From: QHXQ01 sp963788965
Lineage (GTDB): Bacteria > Acidobacteriota > Blastocatellia > Pyrinomonadales > Pyrinomonadaceae
Assembly: GCA_963788965.1 (NCBI GenBank)
Contig: CAWBIK010000005.1
Span: 1,178,001-1,242,000, forward strand
Reading direction: 5' to 3'
Length of the DNA stretch: 64,000 nt
Part shown: positions 35,554-45,809 of the stretch, piece after piece
Layout: each line of letters opens with the position of its first letter
Position numbering within the stretch: the first letter of the stretch is position 1
Notes under the pieces: model-generated
The model's database searches: none
What the model saw: only the letters and a program-made list of their open reading frames with translations
What the model was told of the DNA's origin: nothing
Program-made: the position numbers and the translations under genes

Positions 35554-38061
35554 TTACGGTACGAGCACGATCTCGTTGACGTTTTGTTGTGGCAGCGGCA
35601 CGCGCAACTTACTCCCGGTGCGATCAAATGAAAAATCTTTGACCGCGCGCCCGTCCAGTTGCACGGCTTGCGGCCGCTCGTCGAGGCCGAGGAACTCGAT
35701 GGCGACGAGCGTGCGCGCGTTGTTGAATGAACCGGCGCGTGTGAAGCGTAGCGTCGCGCCCGTCTGCATGATGTTGGTCGTGCGCCACGCGCCGCGCCGG
35801 TAGTCGTAGCCGTCGCCCGCGTCTTCGTAGAGCCGGCCCGCGCCGTTCGCGCCGCCCGCGACGACGAACGTTAAAGGCGCGCGCGCCATCTCGCCCGTGT
35901 GTTGCACGACGGGTTGCACGGGCACGGCCGCGCCCGCGCGGACAAAGAGCGGCAGCCGATTGAGCGGCGCAGGGATGAGTGCGGCCTTGCCGCCTTCGTA
36001 ACGCGCGCCGGTCCACCAATCGAGCCACGCGTCGCCTTGCGGGAAATAGACGTTGCGTTCGACAGCGCCCGCTTGCACGACAGGTGCGACGAGCAAGTCG
36101 TCGCCGACTAAGTATTCGTCAGTGCCGTGCGCGTCGTAGGTGTTAAAGTCGGTCGGATAGTTGAACCAGAGCGGGCGCATGACAGGCGCGCCCGTCTCCG
36201 TGTGTTGTTGAAAGACCGTGTAGAGATAGGGCAGCAGTTGATAGCGCAACTCGATAGCGGCGCGGTTGAGCTTTTCAAAGTCCGCGCCGAAGGACCACGG
36301 CTCGCGGTCGCCGCGCGCCTTGTTGTAGTGCGCGCGACAGAAGGGCGTGAGTGCGGCCGCTTGCAGCCAGCGCGTGTACAACTCAGGCGTCGGCCGATCT
36401 GTATCCGCGAAGCCGCCGATGTCCGCGCCGACGAACGGCACGCCGGAGACGCTCAAGTGCGCGAGCATCGGGATTGAGAGCGCGAGGTGTTCCCACGACG
36501 GCACGTTGTCGCCCGTCCACACGGCCGAATAACGTTGCACGCCCGCATAGCCCGCGCGCGTCAAGACGAACGGGCGCGCGTCGGGTCTTAACTGCCGCAC
36601 GCCTTCAAACGTCGCGCGCGCCATCTGCATGCCGTAGACGTTATGATAGCGCGCGTGCGGGCCCGTTTGCCCGTCGCCCGCGTGGCGCACGTCTAGAGGG
36701 AAAGTCTTGGCCGGGTCGTGTTGCCAACTCGGCTGCGGCGGGCGTGTGTTGGATGCGAAGTTGGCCGGCTCGTTCATGTCGTTCCAGAAGCCGCTCACGC
36801 CTTCGTCGAGCGGCGTGCGGTAGAGCGAGCCGAACCACGCGCGCGCCTGCGCGTTGGTGAAATCGGGAAAGGCACACACGCCGGGCCAGACCGTGCCGTG
36901 AAACTCCGAGCCGTCCGCCGCCTTGCAGAACAAACCTTGCGCGCGCCCTTCACGATAAGCGAAATAATTCTCGTCCACTTTGATGCCGGGGTCGATGATG
37001 AGGACGGTGCGGAAGCCGTCGGCGCGCAAGTCGCGGAGCAGCTTCGACGGATCGGGAAACTTCTGTTTGTCCCAAGTGAAGACGCGGAAGCCGTCCATGT
37101 AATCGATGTCGAGATAGATGACATCGGCCGGGATGCGGCGCTCACGAAAGTTGCGCGCAAGGTCGCGCACGACCGTTTCAGGAAAGTAGGACCAGCGCGA
37201 TTGTTGATAACCGAGCGCCCACAGCGGCGGCAGCGGCGTGCGCCCCGTCAACTCCGTGTACTGGCGCAGGACCTCTTTCGGCGTGCGCGTCGCGCCACCC
37301 GTGAAGACGTAATAGTTCAACTCGCCGCCCGCCGCGCCGAACGTATAACGCGTGGGATCGAACTTGCCCATGTCGAAGTAAGTGCGATACGTGTTATCGA
37401 AGAACAGACCGTAAGCCTTGCCCTGTTTGAGCGCGATGAAGAAAGGGATCGACTGGTAGATCGGATCGAGGCCGACCGGATACGCATACGTGTCCGTGTT
37501 CCACATCGAGAGCGTCTGCCCCTGCCGCGCGCCCATCAGCGCCTTCTCGCCCAAGCCGTAATAGAACTCCAACTCGTCGCGCCGCTTCGACGTTTCAATA
37601 GCGCCGCTTTCAAGATCAAACGAAGTGGGCCGCGCCGCGTCGTCTTCAACCACTAACTGCCCGCCCGCGTCATACACGCGCACGAAGAACGGCCGCTGCT
37701 CAATGACGATCTTCGGGCCCGCCACCTTCGTCGTGATCTCAATTATGTTCCGCCCAACTTCGCGCACCACCGCGTCCACCGTCTTGCGATCCCGCGACTC
37801 GACCGCATACGAATGCTCACGCTCAAAAGTCCCGCGCGGCGCAAGCCGCACACGCACCACTTGCAGATCGTGGAACGTGACCCGCGCCCGCGCCCCGCTC
37901 GACAACGTTAACGTCACACCGTTCGGTTCGCGCGCAACCGCGACCACGTTGCCCGCCGCCCGCCACGCACCGCGTACCTCGACGCACACGAAGCAGCAGG
38001 CGCACAGCCACAACAAGACGACTGCACGCAGCCGCTTATTCAGTTCCGATAGATCGCTCAT
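35554..38061 (-). CDS. Exported alpha-glucosidase-like glycoside hydrolase family 31
   Basis: 835 residues, intact. The N-terminus (LRAVVLLWLCACCFVCVEV) is a signal peptide or anchor. The GH31 beta-sandwich precedes the (beta/alpha)8 barrel: WALGYQQSRWSYFPETVV, DVIYLDIDYMDGFRVFTWD, catalytic nucleophile Asp in GFWNDMNEPANFAS, then RPFVLTRAGYAGVQRYSAVW and the acid/base region in WTGDNVPSWEHLALSI. WSFGADFEKLNRA and LLPYLYTVFQQH follow. It hydrolyses alpha-glucosidic or related alpha-linked sugars outside the cytoplasm; alpha-xylosidase is an alternative. The intact 2.5-kb frame contrasts with the broken genes elsewhere. Confidence 0.92.
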   Translation of the reverse strand: MSDLSELNKRLRAVVLLWLCACCFVCVEVRGAWRAAGNVVAVAREPNGVTLTLSSGARARVTFHDLQVVRVRLAPRGTFEREHSYAVESRDRKTVDAVVREVGRNIIEITTKVAGPKIVIEQRPFFVRVYDAGGQLVVEDDAARPTSFDLESGAIETSKRRDELEFYYGLGEKALMGARQGQTLSMWNTDTYAYPVGLDPIYQSIPFFIALKQGKAYGLFFDNTYRTYFDMGKFDPTRYTFGAAGGELNYYVFTGGATRTPKEVLRQYTELTGRTPLPPLWALGYQQSRWSYFPETVVRDLARNFRERRIPADVIYLDIDYMDGFRVFTWDKQKFPDPSKLLRDLRADGFRTVLIIDPGIKVDENYFAYREGRAQGLFCKAADGSEFHGTVWPGVCAFPDFTNAQARAWFGSLYRTPLDEGVSGFWNDMNEPANFASNTRPPQPSWQHDPAKTFPLDVRHAGDGQTGPHARYHNVYGMQMARATFEGVRQLRPDARPFVLTRAGYAGVQRYSAVWTGDNVPSWEHLALSIPMLAHLSVSGVPFVGADIGGFADTDRPTPELYTRWLQAAALTPFCRAHYNKARGDREPWSFGADFEKLNRAAIELRYQLLPYLYTVFQQHTETGAPVMRPLWFNYPTDFNTYDAHGTDEYLVGDDLLVAPVVQAGAVERNVYFPQGDAWLDWWTGARYEGGKAALIPAPLNRLPLFVRAGAAVPVQPVVQHTGEMARAPLTFVVAGGANGAGRLYEDAGDGYDYRRGAWRTTNIMQTGATLRFTRAGSFNNARTLVAIEFLGLDERPQAVQLDGRAVKDFSFDRTGSKLRVPLPQQNVNEIVLVP

Positions 38062-38093
38062 GCTGTTTTATATCGGCGCAGCCATAACGTCGA

Positions 38094-39831
38094 TCAGCGG
38101 GCGCGTTCATAGACGACGCGCCCGCCGAGGATCGTCAGCACAGTCTCAGTCTGCAAAATTTCTTTGGCCGGGATGGTCAACAGGTCGCGCGAATGCACGG
38201 TCAGGTCGGCGAGCATACCGGGCGCAATTCGGCCTTTGTCGCGTTCTTCAAACGAGGCGTAAGCCGGCTCGGCCGTGTAGTTGCGTATGGCCGCTTCGAT
38301 AGAGATGCGTTCCTGCGGCCACCAGCCGCCGGGCGGGTCGCCCTCCGTGCTCTGGCGCGTGACCGCCGCGTAGAGGCCGAGATAAGGGTTGATCGGCTCG
38401 ACGGGCCAGTCCGTGCCGAACGGCACGTGGACGCCGTATGCCATCATCGTGTGCCACGCATACGCGCCGAGCACGCGATACTCGCCCAGTCGCTCCTGCG
38501 CCCAACGTTTATCCGAGATCGCGTGCGACGGTTGCATCGACGCGATCACGCCGAGGTCGCGAAAGCGCGCGAAGTCCGTCGGCGCAACGACCTGCGCGTG
38601 TTCGACACGATTGCGTTGCACGTTCGTGCATGTGTAATAGCCGATAGGACCTGAACACATGACGACGAAGCCCGCCTCTTCACGCGCCTTCTTCGCCGCC
38701 TGAAACGCATCGAGCGCCATGCGGTTCGCGCGGTCGCCGATGGCGTGGAAGGCGATCTGAAAATCGGCCACGGCGCGTTCGGCCGTCATGCGCGCGAGTT
38801 CTTCGGGCGGGCGGCGGGGGATGCCGCTGTTGTGCGGGTCGTCCGCAAAGGGCGCAAGCATAGCCGACGTGCGCGACCCCAACGTGCCGTCCACATAACC
38901 CTTGAGCGCTGTCAAGCGCAGGCGCAACGGATCAAGTTTGAATGACGCAAACTCGGCGCGCTGCTGTTTCAACCGCTCAACCGTGTCCTCGAAGTTTTGC
39001 CACTCGGCAATGCGAACAGTGAGCCGGTCAGCGGCGAGCAGTTCACGATAGAGAGCGACATTCTCGTAGCCGGAGTTGTCTTGAATCGAAGTGATGCCAT
39101 AGCGCCGTGCCTCCGCGAGCGCGCGCTCTATCGCTTGCATGCGCTCGGCGCGCGACGGATCGGGCACGACGCGCCCGACCAGACCGCCGGCCGTCTCCTT
39201 CAAGATGCCCGTCGGCTCGCCCGCCGCATCGTGCAGAATTTCGCCGCCCGTCGGGGCTTGCGTCGCGCGCGTGACGTTCGCCTGCTTGAGCGCCAGCGTG
39301 TTGGTCCAACTAACGTGCCCGTCCACGCGCTGCACGTAGACGGGATTCGCGGGCGCGACTTCATCCAAGTCTTGCTTCGTCGGCCACTGCCCGCCCCAGA
39401 GCGTGTGATCCCAACCGCGTCCAAGTATCCACGCGCCCGGCGGCAGTTCGCGCACCTTCTCCGCGATGCGCCGCTTCGCTTCCGCCAACGTCGGCGCGCC
39501 GATCAAGTTGACACGCAACAACGACAGCCCGCCGCCGACGAAATGTAAGTGCGCGTCGTTGAAGCCGGGCGTGACGAGTTCGGCCTTTGAGATCAATCGT
39601 GCGCGCGCCTTCATAGGTCGCGGCGAGTTCCGCGTCCGTGCCGACGGCGACGATGCGCGCGTCGTCCACGGCGACGGCCTGCGCCAACGGGCCGAGCGCG
39701 TCCGCCGTGAACACTTTGCCGTGCAAGAGCAACAGGCTCACACGGCGGCGCGTTTGCGCGCGCCCCGCGAACGGCGCGCAGACCAGCAGCAAAACGAAAC
39801 TGAGCGTGAGCGTATGGCGAAGCAGTCTCAT
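38094..39831 (-). CDS. YtcJ-like amidohydrolase, exported (frame broken near 39597)
   Basis: A metal-dependent amidohydrolase of the YtcJ/Amidohydro_3 type. A signal peptide starts at ATG 39831 (MRLLRHTLTLSFVLLLVCAP). N-terminal beta sandwich: LLLHGKVFTADALGPLAQAV. After the break come TPGFNDAHLHFVGGGL (metal HxH), WILGRGWDHTLWGGQWPTKQ, GVIASMQPSHAISDKRWAQE, PFGTDWPVEPINPYLGLYAA (metal-type D) and GRIAPGMLADLTVHSRDL. One extra base near 39597 joins the two parts into about 578 residues, normal for the family. Substrate unknown. It sits 32 bp after the start side of GH31 in the same direction. Confidence 0.86.
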
Positions 39832-39900
39832 GGTCGTCTTATGGCGTAAACTTTCGATTGGTCGAACGGCGATTGTTATATCACTGATTGCAGCAAAGGC

Positions 39901-39964
39901 TGAACGATGAACGATGCATGACAGACAACTTGATCTTTATTCATCATGCATCGTTCATCGTTCA
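39901..39964. repeat. Perfect 21-bp inverted repeat, family B (TTCATCG units)
   Basis: Arms 39901-39921 and 39944-39964 are perfectly complementary over 21 bp with a 22-nt loop. Units are TTCATCG/TTCATCA heptamers. It lies between the divergent amidohydrolase and galE genes, upstream of a TATGAT at 39981 that could be the galE -10. Confidence 0.92.
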
Positions 39965-40025
39965 TCATTTTCTTTCGTGTTATGATTCACGCCATACATT
40001 TTAACGAAGGCAAGGGTGCGAGCGT

Positions 40026-41006
40026 ATGCGTGTATTGGTCACGGGGGGCGCGGGCTACATCGGCAGCGTGGTGACGGAAGAACTGATCAAAGACGGCCAC
40101 GATACGGTCGTCTTTGACAGTCTGTACAAGGGACATCGCGGCGCGGTCGTCGCGGGCGCGCGGTTCGTGCAAGGTGATCTGCTCGACGGCAACACGCTAC
40201 AGCGCGCCTTTCAAGCGCACCGCACAGAGGCGGTGATTCACATGGCTGCGGACTCGCTCGTCGGCGAATCAGTCCAACAGCCCGCCAAGTATTATCGCAA
40301 CAACTTGCTCGCGGGGTTGGCACTACTCGACGCGATGCGCGAATGCGACGTGCAACGCCTCGTCTTCTCGTCCACGGCCGCCGTCTATGGCGAGCCTGCC
40401 AAGCAGCCCATTGAAGAGACTGACCCGACCAATCCGACCAACACTTACGGCGAAACCAAGCTCGCCTTCGAGCATGCGCTGCGTTGGTACGAAGGCGCAT
40501 ACGGCTTGCGCTATGCATCCTTGCGCTACTTCAACGCGGCGGGCGCAACCGCCCACTGCGGCGAATGGCACAACCCTGAGACGCACCTGATCCCGATCCT
40601 CTTGCAAGCTGCCACCGGCAAACGTGAGTCGGTCGAAATCTATGGCGACGACTACCCGACGCGCGACGGTACATGCGTGCGCGACTATATACACGTCGTC
40701 GATCTCGCGCGCGCGCACATCCTCGCGTTAGATATACTTGCGGAGCGCAGCGCCATCTACAATCTTGGTTGCGGCGGCGACGGTTACACCGTCAAAGAAG
40801 TGATCGACGTTGCACGTGCCGTCACCGGCCGCGACATCAACGTCCGCACGGGCGCGCGCCGCGCGGGCGACCCCGCCTTGCTCGTTGCGAGTTCCAACAA
40901 GATCAAACGCGAACTCGGCTGGTCGCCGCAGTTTCAGGACCTACGTTTGATCATCGAATCGGCGTGGTCGTGGTTACAAGCACACCCGAACGGCTACGAA
41001 GAATAA
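40026..41006 (+). CDS. galE: UDP-glucose 4-epimerase
   Basis: 326 residues. Extended SDR fold with MRVLVTGGAGYIGSVVTEEL (NAD GxxGxxG), HMAADSLVGESVQQP, catalytic Ser in VFSSTAAVYGEP and Tyr/Lys in NTYGETKLAFEHAL, then YFNAAGA and CVRDYIHVVDLARAH, all hallmarks of GalE. It interconverts UDP-glucose and UDP-galactose (some members also the N-acetyl forms), supplying the glycan cluster downstream at 47-62 kb. It is somewhat short but complete. A convergent PfkB-type kinase gene follows 3 bp after the stop. Confidence 0.94.
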   Translation: MRVLVTGGAGYIGSVVTEELIKDGHDTVVFDSLYKGHRGAVVAGARFVQGDLLDGNTLQRAFQAHRTEAVIHMAADSLVGESVQQPAKYYRNNLLAGLALLDAMRECDVQRLVFSSTAAVYGEPAKQPIEETDPTNPTNTYGETKLAFEHALRWYEGAYGLRYASLRYFNAAGATAHCGEWHNPETHLIPILLQAATGKRESVEIYGDDYPTRDGTCVRDYIHVVDLARAHILALDILAERSAIYNLGCGGDGYTVKEVIDVARAVTGRDINVRTGARRAGDPALLVASSNKIKRELGWSPQFQDLRLIIESAWSWLQAHPNGYEE

Positions 41007-41009
41007 CTT

Positions 41010-41961
41010 TCAAGAAGTCTCGCCTTCGCCCGACAGAAAGTTGTGCAACTCCGGTGTGAAGGGCAGGGCGGTGCGCGCGCCTAAAGCGCGGCACTTCAAG
41101 GCGGCGACGGCGCAGCCCAGACGCAGGCACGCTTCGATCTCTTCGCCCTGCAACATGCCGTAGAGGAAGCCTGTGTGAAAGGCATCGCCCGCGCCGGTCG
41201 TGTCGCGGCAACCACCGGGCACGGGGTAGGCAGGGACTTCAAGGAAGCTGCCCTCGTGATACAGCGCCGCGCCGCGCTCGCCCAAAGTCATCCCCACGAC
41301 CGCGCAGCCGTAACGCGCCTTCAACTCGATCAGCGCCGCACGTTCTTCACGAATACCCGTCAGCCGACGCGGAAACTCTTTCGACGTGATCAGCACATCG
41401 ATCAGCGGCAGCAGTTCCGCGCAACCCGGATACACGTTGTCAGTATCGGCCGACACAATCGTGCCCGCCGCCCGCGCCGCCCGCGCAACCTCTGCACACG
41501 CGGCGCGGATCATGCGCGTCCAGATGCAACACGCGCCCGCGCGCACCGAATGCTGCGGGCGCTTCCACGGCCGTGTAAGCCAGCCGCTCGTCCCTGTCCC
41601 AGACAATCGTGCGCTCGCCCGTGCGCGCGTCGATGAGGATGAAGGCGATCTGATTGCGCGCGCCCGCGACGATCTCGGCGTGCGCTATGTCCACGCCTTC
41701 GTCCTTCAACGTCTGCCAGCCGAACAACCCTTCGGCGTCCGACCCGAACCGGCCGGCGTAAGCCGTGCGCAGACCCAAACGCTGCAACCCGACCATGCAC
41801 GAAGCGGTCTGCCCGCCCGCACTCTGCATGTGTTCGACGAGCCGCGTCTTCGTATCGAAGGCCGGATACTCAGGCACGACGACGAGATGATCCACCGCGT
41901 TCAAGCCGAAGCCAACCGCGTCGAACTCTCTCTCGTCGGGCAGCGTGAAAGGGAAGCGCAT
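41010..41961 (-). CDS. PfkB-family carbohydrate kinase (frame broken near 41515)
   Basis: Ribokinase-fold kinase. N-terminal part: FDAVGFGLNAVDHLVVVPE, HMQSAGGQTASCMVGLQRLG (substrate GG) and GDAEGLFGW-type loop (here RFGSDAEGLFGW). After one extra base near 41515: RAAGTIVSADTDNVYPGC, LITSKEFPRRLTG and the catalytic DTTGAGDAFHTGFLYGML anion-hole motif with base Asp. Restored length is about 316 residues, typical. It phosphorylates a sugar or nucleoside; the substrate is not evident. It converges on galE with only 3 bp between stops and lies divergent to uvrC. Confidence 0.88.
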
Positions 41962-42067
41962 GACGTTTCTGCGGCGCGCGCCTTAGCCGCTGTGCGCCGG
42001 CTGAGTTAAACTAACCGCATCCCCTTGAACTTGTCGAGCGACGCTTCGCGGAGGCGAGCCGTAAGCA

Positions 42068-44191
42068 GTGACTCTCGAAGAGAAATTAAAAAGTTTGCCG
42101 ACCACGCCCGGCGTCTATCTGCACAAGGACGCGGCGGGCAAGATTATCTACGTCGGCAAGGCGAAGAACTTACGCAACCGCGTGCGTTCGTACTTTCAAG
42201 CGGGGCGCGACCGCGACGCGAAGACGCGCGAACTCGTGCGCCGCATAGAGGACCTTGAGTTCATCGTCACCGACACAGAAGTCGAGGCGCTCGTGCTCGA
42301 ATCGAATCTGATCAAGCAGCACAAGCCGCGTTACAACGTGCTGCTCAAAGACGATAAGCAATATCCCCATTTGAAATTGACCATCGGCGAGCCGTTTCCG
42401 CGCGTTATGATCACGCGCAAGATTCAGCGCGACGGCGCGCTCTACTTCGGCCCGTTCCTGCCCGCGAGTCTCGCGCGGCGCACGATTGATCTGATCAATC
42501 GCACGTTCCAACTCCGCACCTGCGATATAGAGATCGACGGCAAACTGCCGCGCCCTTGTCTTGAGTATCACATCAAACGTTGTCTGGGGCCGTGCGTCAA
42601 AGGTCTATGCACGCCGGACGAGTATGCCGAGTCAGTCCACGGCGTGCGGCTGTTTCTTGAAGGTCGCAACCGGGAACTCGCGGACGAATACGAGGCGCGG
42701 ATGTTGAAAGCGTCGGACGACATGCGCTTCGAGCAAGCGGCGAAGTATCGTGATCTACGCAAGGTCGTGCTCGCCGTATCCGAACAACAGAAGATGGCGA
42801 CCTCGCCGGATCGTGACGTGGACATCTTCGGCTACTACCGCGAAGGCGCGCGCCTTGCGCTGCAACTCTTCACCATGCGCGAAGGCAAGATCGTCGGCCG
42901 GCGCGAGTTCTTCTGGGAAGACTTACCGGCCGAAGGCTTCGACCCGTCCGCGTTCTTGAGCGACGTGTTGACGCAGTACTACTCGACCGACTACGTGCCG
43001 CGCGAGATACACGTGCCCGTCGATTTTGAAGATCGTGAACTGTTGGAAAAGGCGCTGACCGAACGTAAAGGGAGACGCGTTCGCATACTCGATCCGCAAC
43101 GCGGCGAGAAGCGCGACCTGATCGACTTAGTTGAGAAGAACGCGCAGATCGCGTTCGAGCAACGCTTTCGCGTCCTCAAACCCGACATGGAGCGCGTGCT
43201 CGAAGAGTTGCAGGAGACGCTTGAGTTGCCGCGCTTTCCGGCGCGCATCGAATCGTTCGACGTGTCGAACATTTCGGGCGCAGAGAACGTGGCGGCCGTG
43301 GTCGTCTGCGAGAACGGTAAGATCAATCGCGCTGAAGGTCGTCGCTTTCGCATCAAGACGGTCGAAGGCTCGAACGACGTGGCCTCGATGCGCGAGGCGG
43401 TCTTTCGTCGTTACCGGCGGCAGTTGGAAGAACAGAACCCGCTGCCCGATCTCGTGATGATTGACGGCGGCAAAGGGCAACTCGGCGCGGCGGCCGATGC
43501 GATGCGCGAGTTAGACCTTGAAGCCCTGCCGATGATCGGCGTGGTCAAACCGCCGCGCCGCCACAACGAAGTCTCGCACCTGTTGGTCAAAGGGCGCGAG
43601 CACGAGCCGGTCTATCTCGATCCGCATTCGACCGTCTTGCGCCTCATTCAATTGATCCGCGACGAGACGCACCGCGCCGCCGTCACCTATCATCGCAAGC
43701 GGCGCGAGATACGCGACTTCACATCGGAGTTGACTGCCATCCCCGGCGTCGGCGACAAACGCCGCAGTCGTTTGCTGCGCAACTTCGGTTCTATCGCGCG
43801 CATCGCGCGGGCGTCCAGTGCCGAACTCACGCCCTTCGTCGGCCGGCAGACCGCCGAAGAGATCGCCAACCACTTCGCGCGCCAGCGCACGCTCGCCGGG
43901 ATAGATGAACCGCCCAACGCGGGCGCTGACGACGAACGTGATGAACGCGCAGCCGCATCGTTATCCACGAATGATGCGCGCGCTGAAGTACCTTTGGATA
44001 TTGAGACGCGCCTCGACGACCCGGAAGGCGACGCCGAAGACTTGCAGCCGCTCCGCTCGGTCGATCACAAAGGCGAGGTCTTGCAGCGACGCAAACGCAC
44101 ACGCGGCGCGCGCTCGACCAACCCGCACGGCGTCAAGCGCGAGAAGCTGGCCGATGAAGACAAGGCCGAGCCGGACGCGCGCGATAGCTAA
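42068..44191 (+). CDS. uvrC: UvrABC excinuclease subunit C
   Basis: Makes the dual incisions in nucleotide excision repair. GIY-YIG domain at the N-terminus: TTPGVYLHKDAAGKIIYVG and KAKNLRNRVRSYFQ. The UVR coiled segment is near 200-235 (ASDDMRFEQAAKYRDLRKVV). The RNase H-like half has RIESFDVSNISGAENVAAVVV and LVMIDGGKGQLGAAADAM, then two helix-hairpin-helix motifs (LTAIPGVGDKRRSRLLRNFG). The start is GTG 42068. Beyond about residue 615 there is an extra, acidic, disordered tail of roughly 90 residues not usual in UvrC. Catalytic residues are intact. Confidence 0.95.
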   Translation: MTLEEKLKSLPTTPGVYLHKDAAGKIIYVGKAKNLRNRVRSYFQAGRDRDAKTRELVRRIEDLEFIVTDTEVEALVLESNLIKQHKPRYNVLLKDDKQYPHLKLTIGEPFPRVMITRKIQRDGALYFGPFLPASLARRTIDLINRTFQLRTCDIEIDGKLPRPCLEYHIKRCLGPCVKGLCTPDEYAESVHGVRLFLEGRNRELADEYEARMLKASDDMRFEQAAKYRDLRKVVLAVSEQQKMATSPDRDVDIFGYYREGARLALQLFTMREGKIVGRREFFWEDLPAEGFDPSAFLSDVLTQYYSTDYVPREIHVPVDFEDRELLEKALTERKGRRVRILDPQRGEKRDLIDLVEKNAQIAFEQRFRVLKPDMERVLEELQETLELPRFPARIESFDVSNISGAENVAAVVVCENGKINRAEGRRFRIKTVEGSNDVASMREAVFRRYRRQLEEQNPLPDLVMIDGGKGQLGAAADAMRELDLEALPMIGVVKPPRRHNEVSHLLVKGREHEPVYLDPHSTVLRLIQLIRDETHRAAVTYHRKRREIRDFTSELTAIPGVGDKRRSRLLRNFGSIARIARASSAELTPFVGRQTAEEIANHFARQRTLAGIDEPPNAGADDERDERAAASLSTNDARAEVPLDIETRLDDPEGDAEDLQPLRSVDHKGEVLQRRKRTRGARSTNPHGVKREKLADEDKAEPDARDS

Positions 44192-44240
44192 GCAAAACTT
44201 TAACGGCTACGAGCACGACATTTTTTAAGAAGGAGCAGAG

Positions 44241-45782
44241 ATGAAAACAGACAACGGGCAGAGTACTTCCGTCTGGATGGCGACCGCTGAAGCGCCGCCG
44301 GCCGCACGACTCGAACAGGATACGAAGGCCGACGTGTGCATCGTCGGCGCAGGCATCGCCGGTTTAACGACCGCGTACATGCTCGTGCGCGCGGGCCGCC
44401 GCGTCGTGGTACTGGACGACGGCCCCATCGCGGGCGGCGAGACGTGCCGCACGACCGCGCACATTACTAACGCGTTAGATGATCGCTACTACGAACTCGA
44501 AAGTCTGCACGGCGAAGAGGCGACGCGCCTTGCGGCCGCGAGCCACACGGCTGCCATCGCTAAGGTCGAAGAGATCGTCAACGCCGAACGGATCGATTGC
44601 GACTTCACGCGCCTCGACGGCTATCTCTTCGTGCCGCCGGGCGACGACGCAAGCGTGCTCGATAAGGAACTGGCCGCCACACATCGCGCGGGCCTCGAAG
44701 ACATCGAGCGCGTCGCCCGTGCGCCCATTGATTCATTCGACACGGGGCCGGCGCTGCGCTTTCCACGGCAAGCGCAGTTTCACGTCATCAAATATCTGAA
44801 CGGCCTCGCCAACGCGATCAAACGCGACGGCGGGCACATCTACGCACAGACGCACGCCGACAAGATCGAAGGCGGCACACAGGCGCGCGTAACGACGAGC
44901 AATGGCATAGTCGTCACGGCCGGCGCGGTCGTCGTTGCGACCAATACGCCGGTCAACGATCTGGTCGAGATGCACACGAAGCAGGCCGCTTATCGCACGT
45001 TCGTCGTCGGCGCGCTTGTGCCTGCGGGCAGCATCCCGCACCTCCTCTTATGGGACACGCCCGATCCGTATCACTACGTCAGAGTGCAGCCGGGCACAGA
45101 TACGTCGGCGCAAGGGCGCGACGTGTTGATCGTCGGCGGCGAGGACCACAAGACGGGCCAGGCGGACGATGCGCTTGAACGTTATGCGCGCCTCGAAGCG
45201 TGGACGCGCGAACACTTCCCGCAAGTTGAAAAGTTTGTCTTTCACTGGTCCGGGCAGGTCATGGAACCTGTGGACGGCCTCGCTTTCATCGGGCGCAACC
45301 CGCTCGATAGCGACAATGTCTTCATCGCCACAGGCGACAGCGGCAACGGCATGACGCACGGCACTATCGCCGGCCTCCTTATCACCGATCTGATCTTAGG
45401 CCGCAAAAATACGTGGGCGGAACTCTACGACCCGGCGCGCAAGACGCTCGGCGCGCTCGGCGAGTTTGCGCGCGAGAATCTGAACGTCGCGGCGCAATAC
45501 ACAGACCTTGTCACGGGCGGCGAGGTCGCAGACGTAAACGAGATCAAAGCGGGCACGGGCGCGATCATCCGGCGCGGCTTAACGAAAGTGGCCGCCTACC
45601 GCGACGATGAAGGCACGCTCCACGAACGCTCGGCCATTTGCACACACTTAGGCTGCGTCGTGCAGTGGAACTCGACCGAGCGGACCTGGGACTGTCCCTG
45701 CCACGGCTCGCGCTTCGACTGTCAGGACGGTCACGTCGTCAACGGCCCCGCCATCAGCAGTCTCGCAGCCGTTGAAGAATAA
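44241..45782 (+). CDS. FAD-dependent oxidoreductase with C-terminal Rieske [2Fe-2S] domain
   Basis: 513 residues preceded by AAGGAG at 44230. The DAO-type FAD fold starts at about residue 30 (ADVCIVGAGIAGLTTAYMLV), with GPIAGGETCRTTAHITN and the C-terminal FAD clamp HWSGQVMEPVDGLAFIG and DNVFIATGDSGNGMTHG. The last 90 residues form a Rieske domain: SAICTHLGC and CPCHGSRFDCQDG give the two Cys-His ligand pairs. Such two-domain proteins are thought to oxidise small amines or to act with an outside electron carrier; no substrate is proven. Rieske-fused DAO proteins are widespread in soil bacteria. Single gene, divergent from nothing close by. Confidence 0.92.
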   Translation: MKTDNGQSTSVWMATAEAPPAARLEQDTKADVCIVGAGIAGLTTAYMLVRAGRRVVVLDDGPIAGGETCRTTAHITNALDDRYYELESLHGEEATRLAAASHTAAIAKVEEIVNAERIDCDFTRLDGYLFVPPGDDASVLDKELAATHRAGLEDIERVARAPIDSFDTGPALRFPRQAQFHVIKYLNGLANAIKRDGGHIYAQTHADKIEGGTQARVTTSNGIVVTAGAVVVATNTPVNDLVEMHTKQAAYRTFVVGALVPAGSIPHLLLWDTPDPYHYVRVQPGTDTSAQGRDVLIVGGEDHKTGQADDALERYARLEAWTREHFPQVEKFVFHWSGQVMEPVDGLAFIGRNPLDSDNVFIATGDSGNGMTHGTIAGLLITDLILGRKNTWAELYDPARKTLGALGEFARENLNVAAQYTDLVTGGEVADVNEIKAGTGAIIRRGLTKVAAYRDDEGTLHERSAICTHLGCVVQWNSTERTWDCPCHGSRFDCQDGHVVNGPAISSLAAVEE

Positions 45783-45809
45783 AACCGCTCAACGAGTCTG
45801 CACAGGCGC

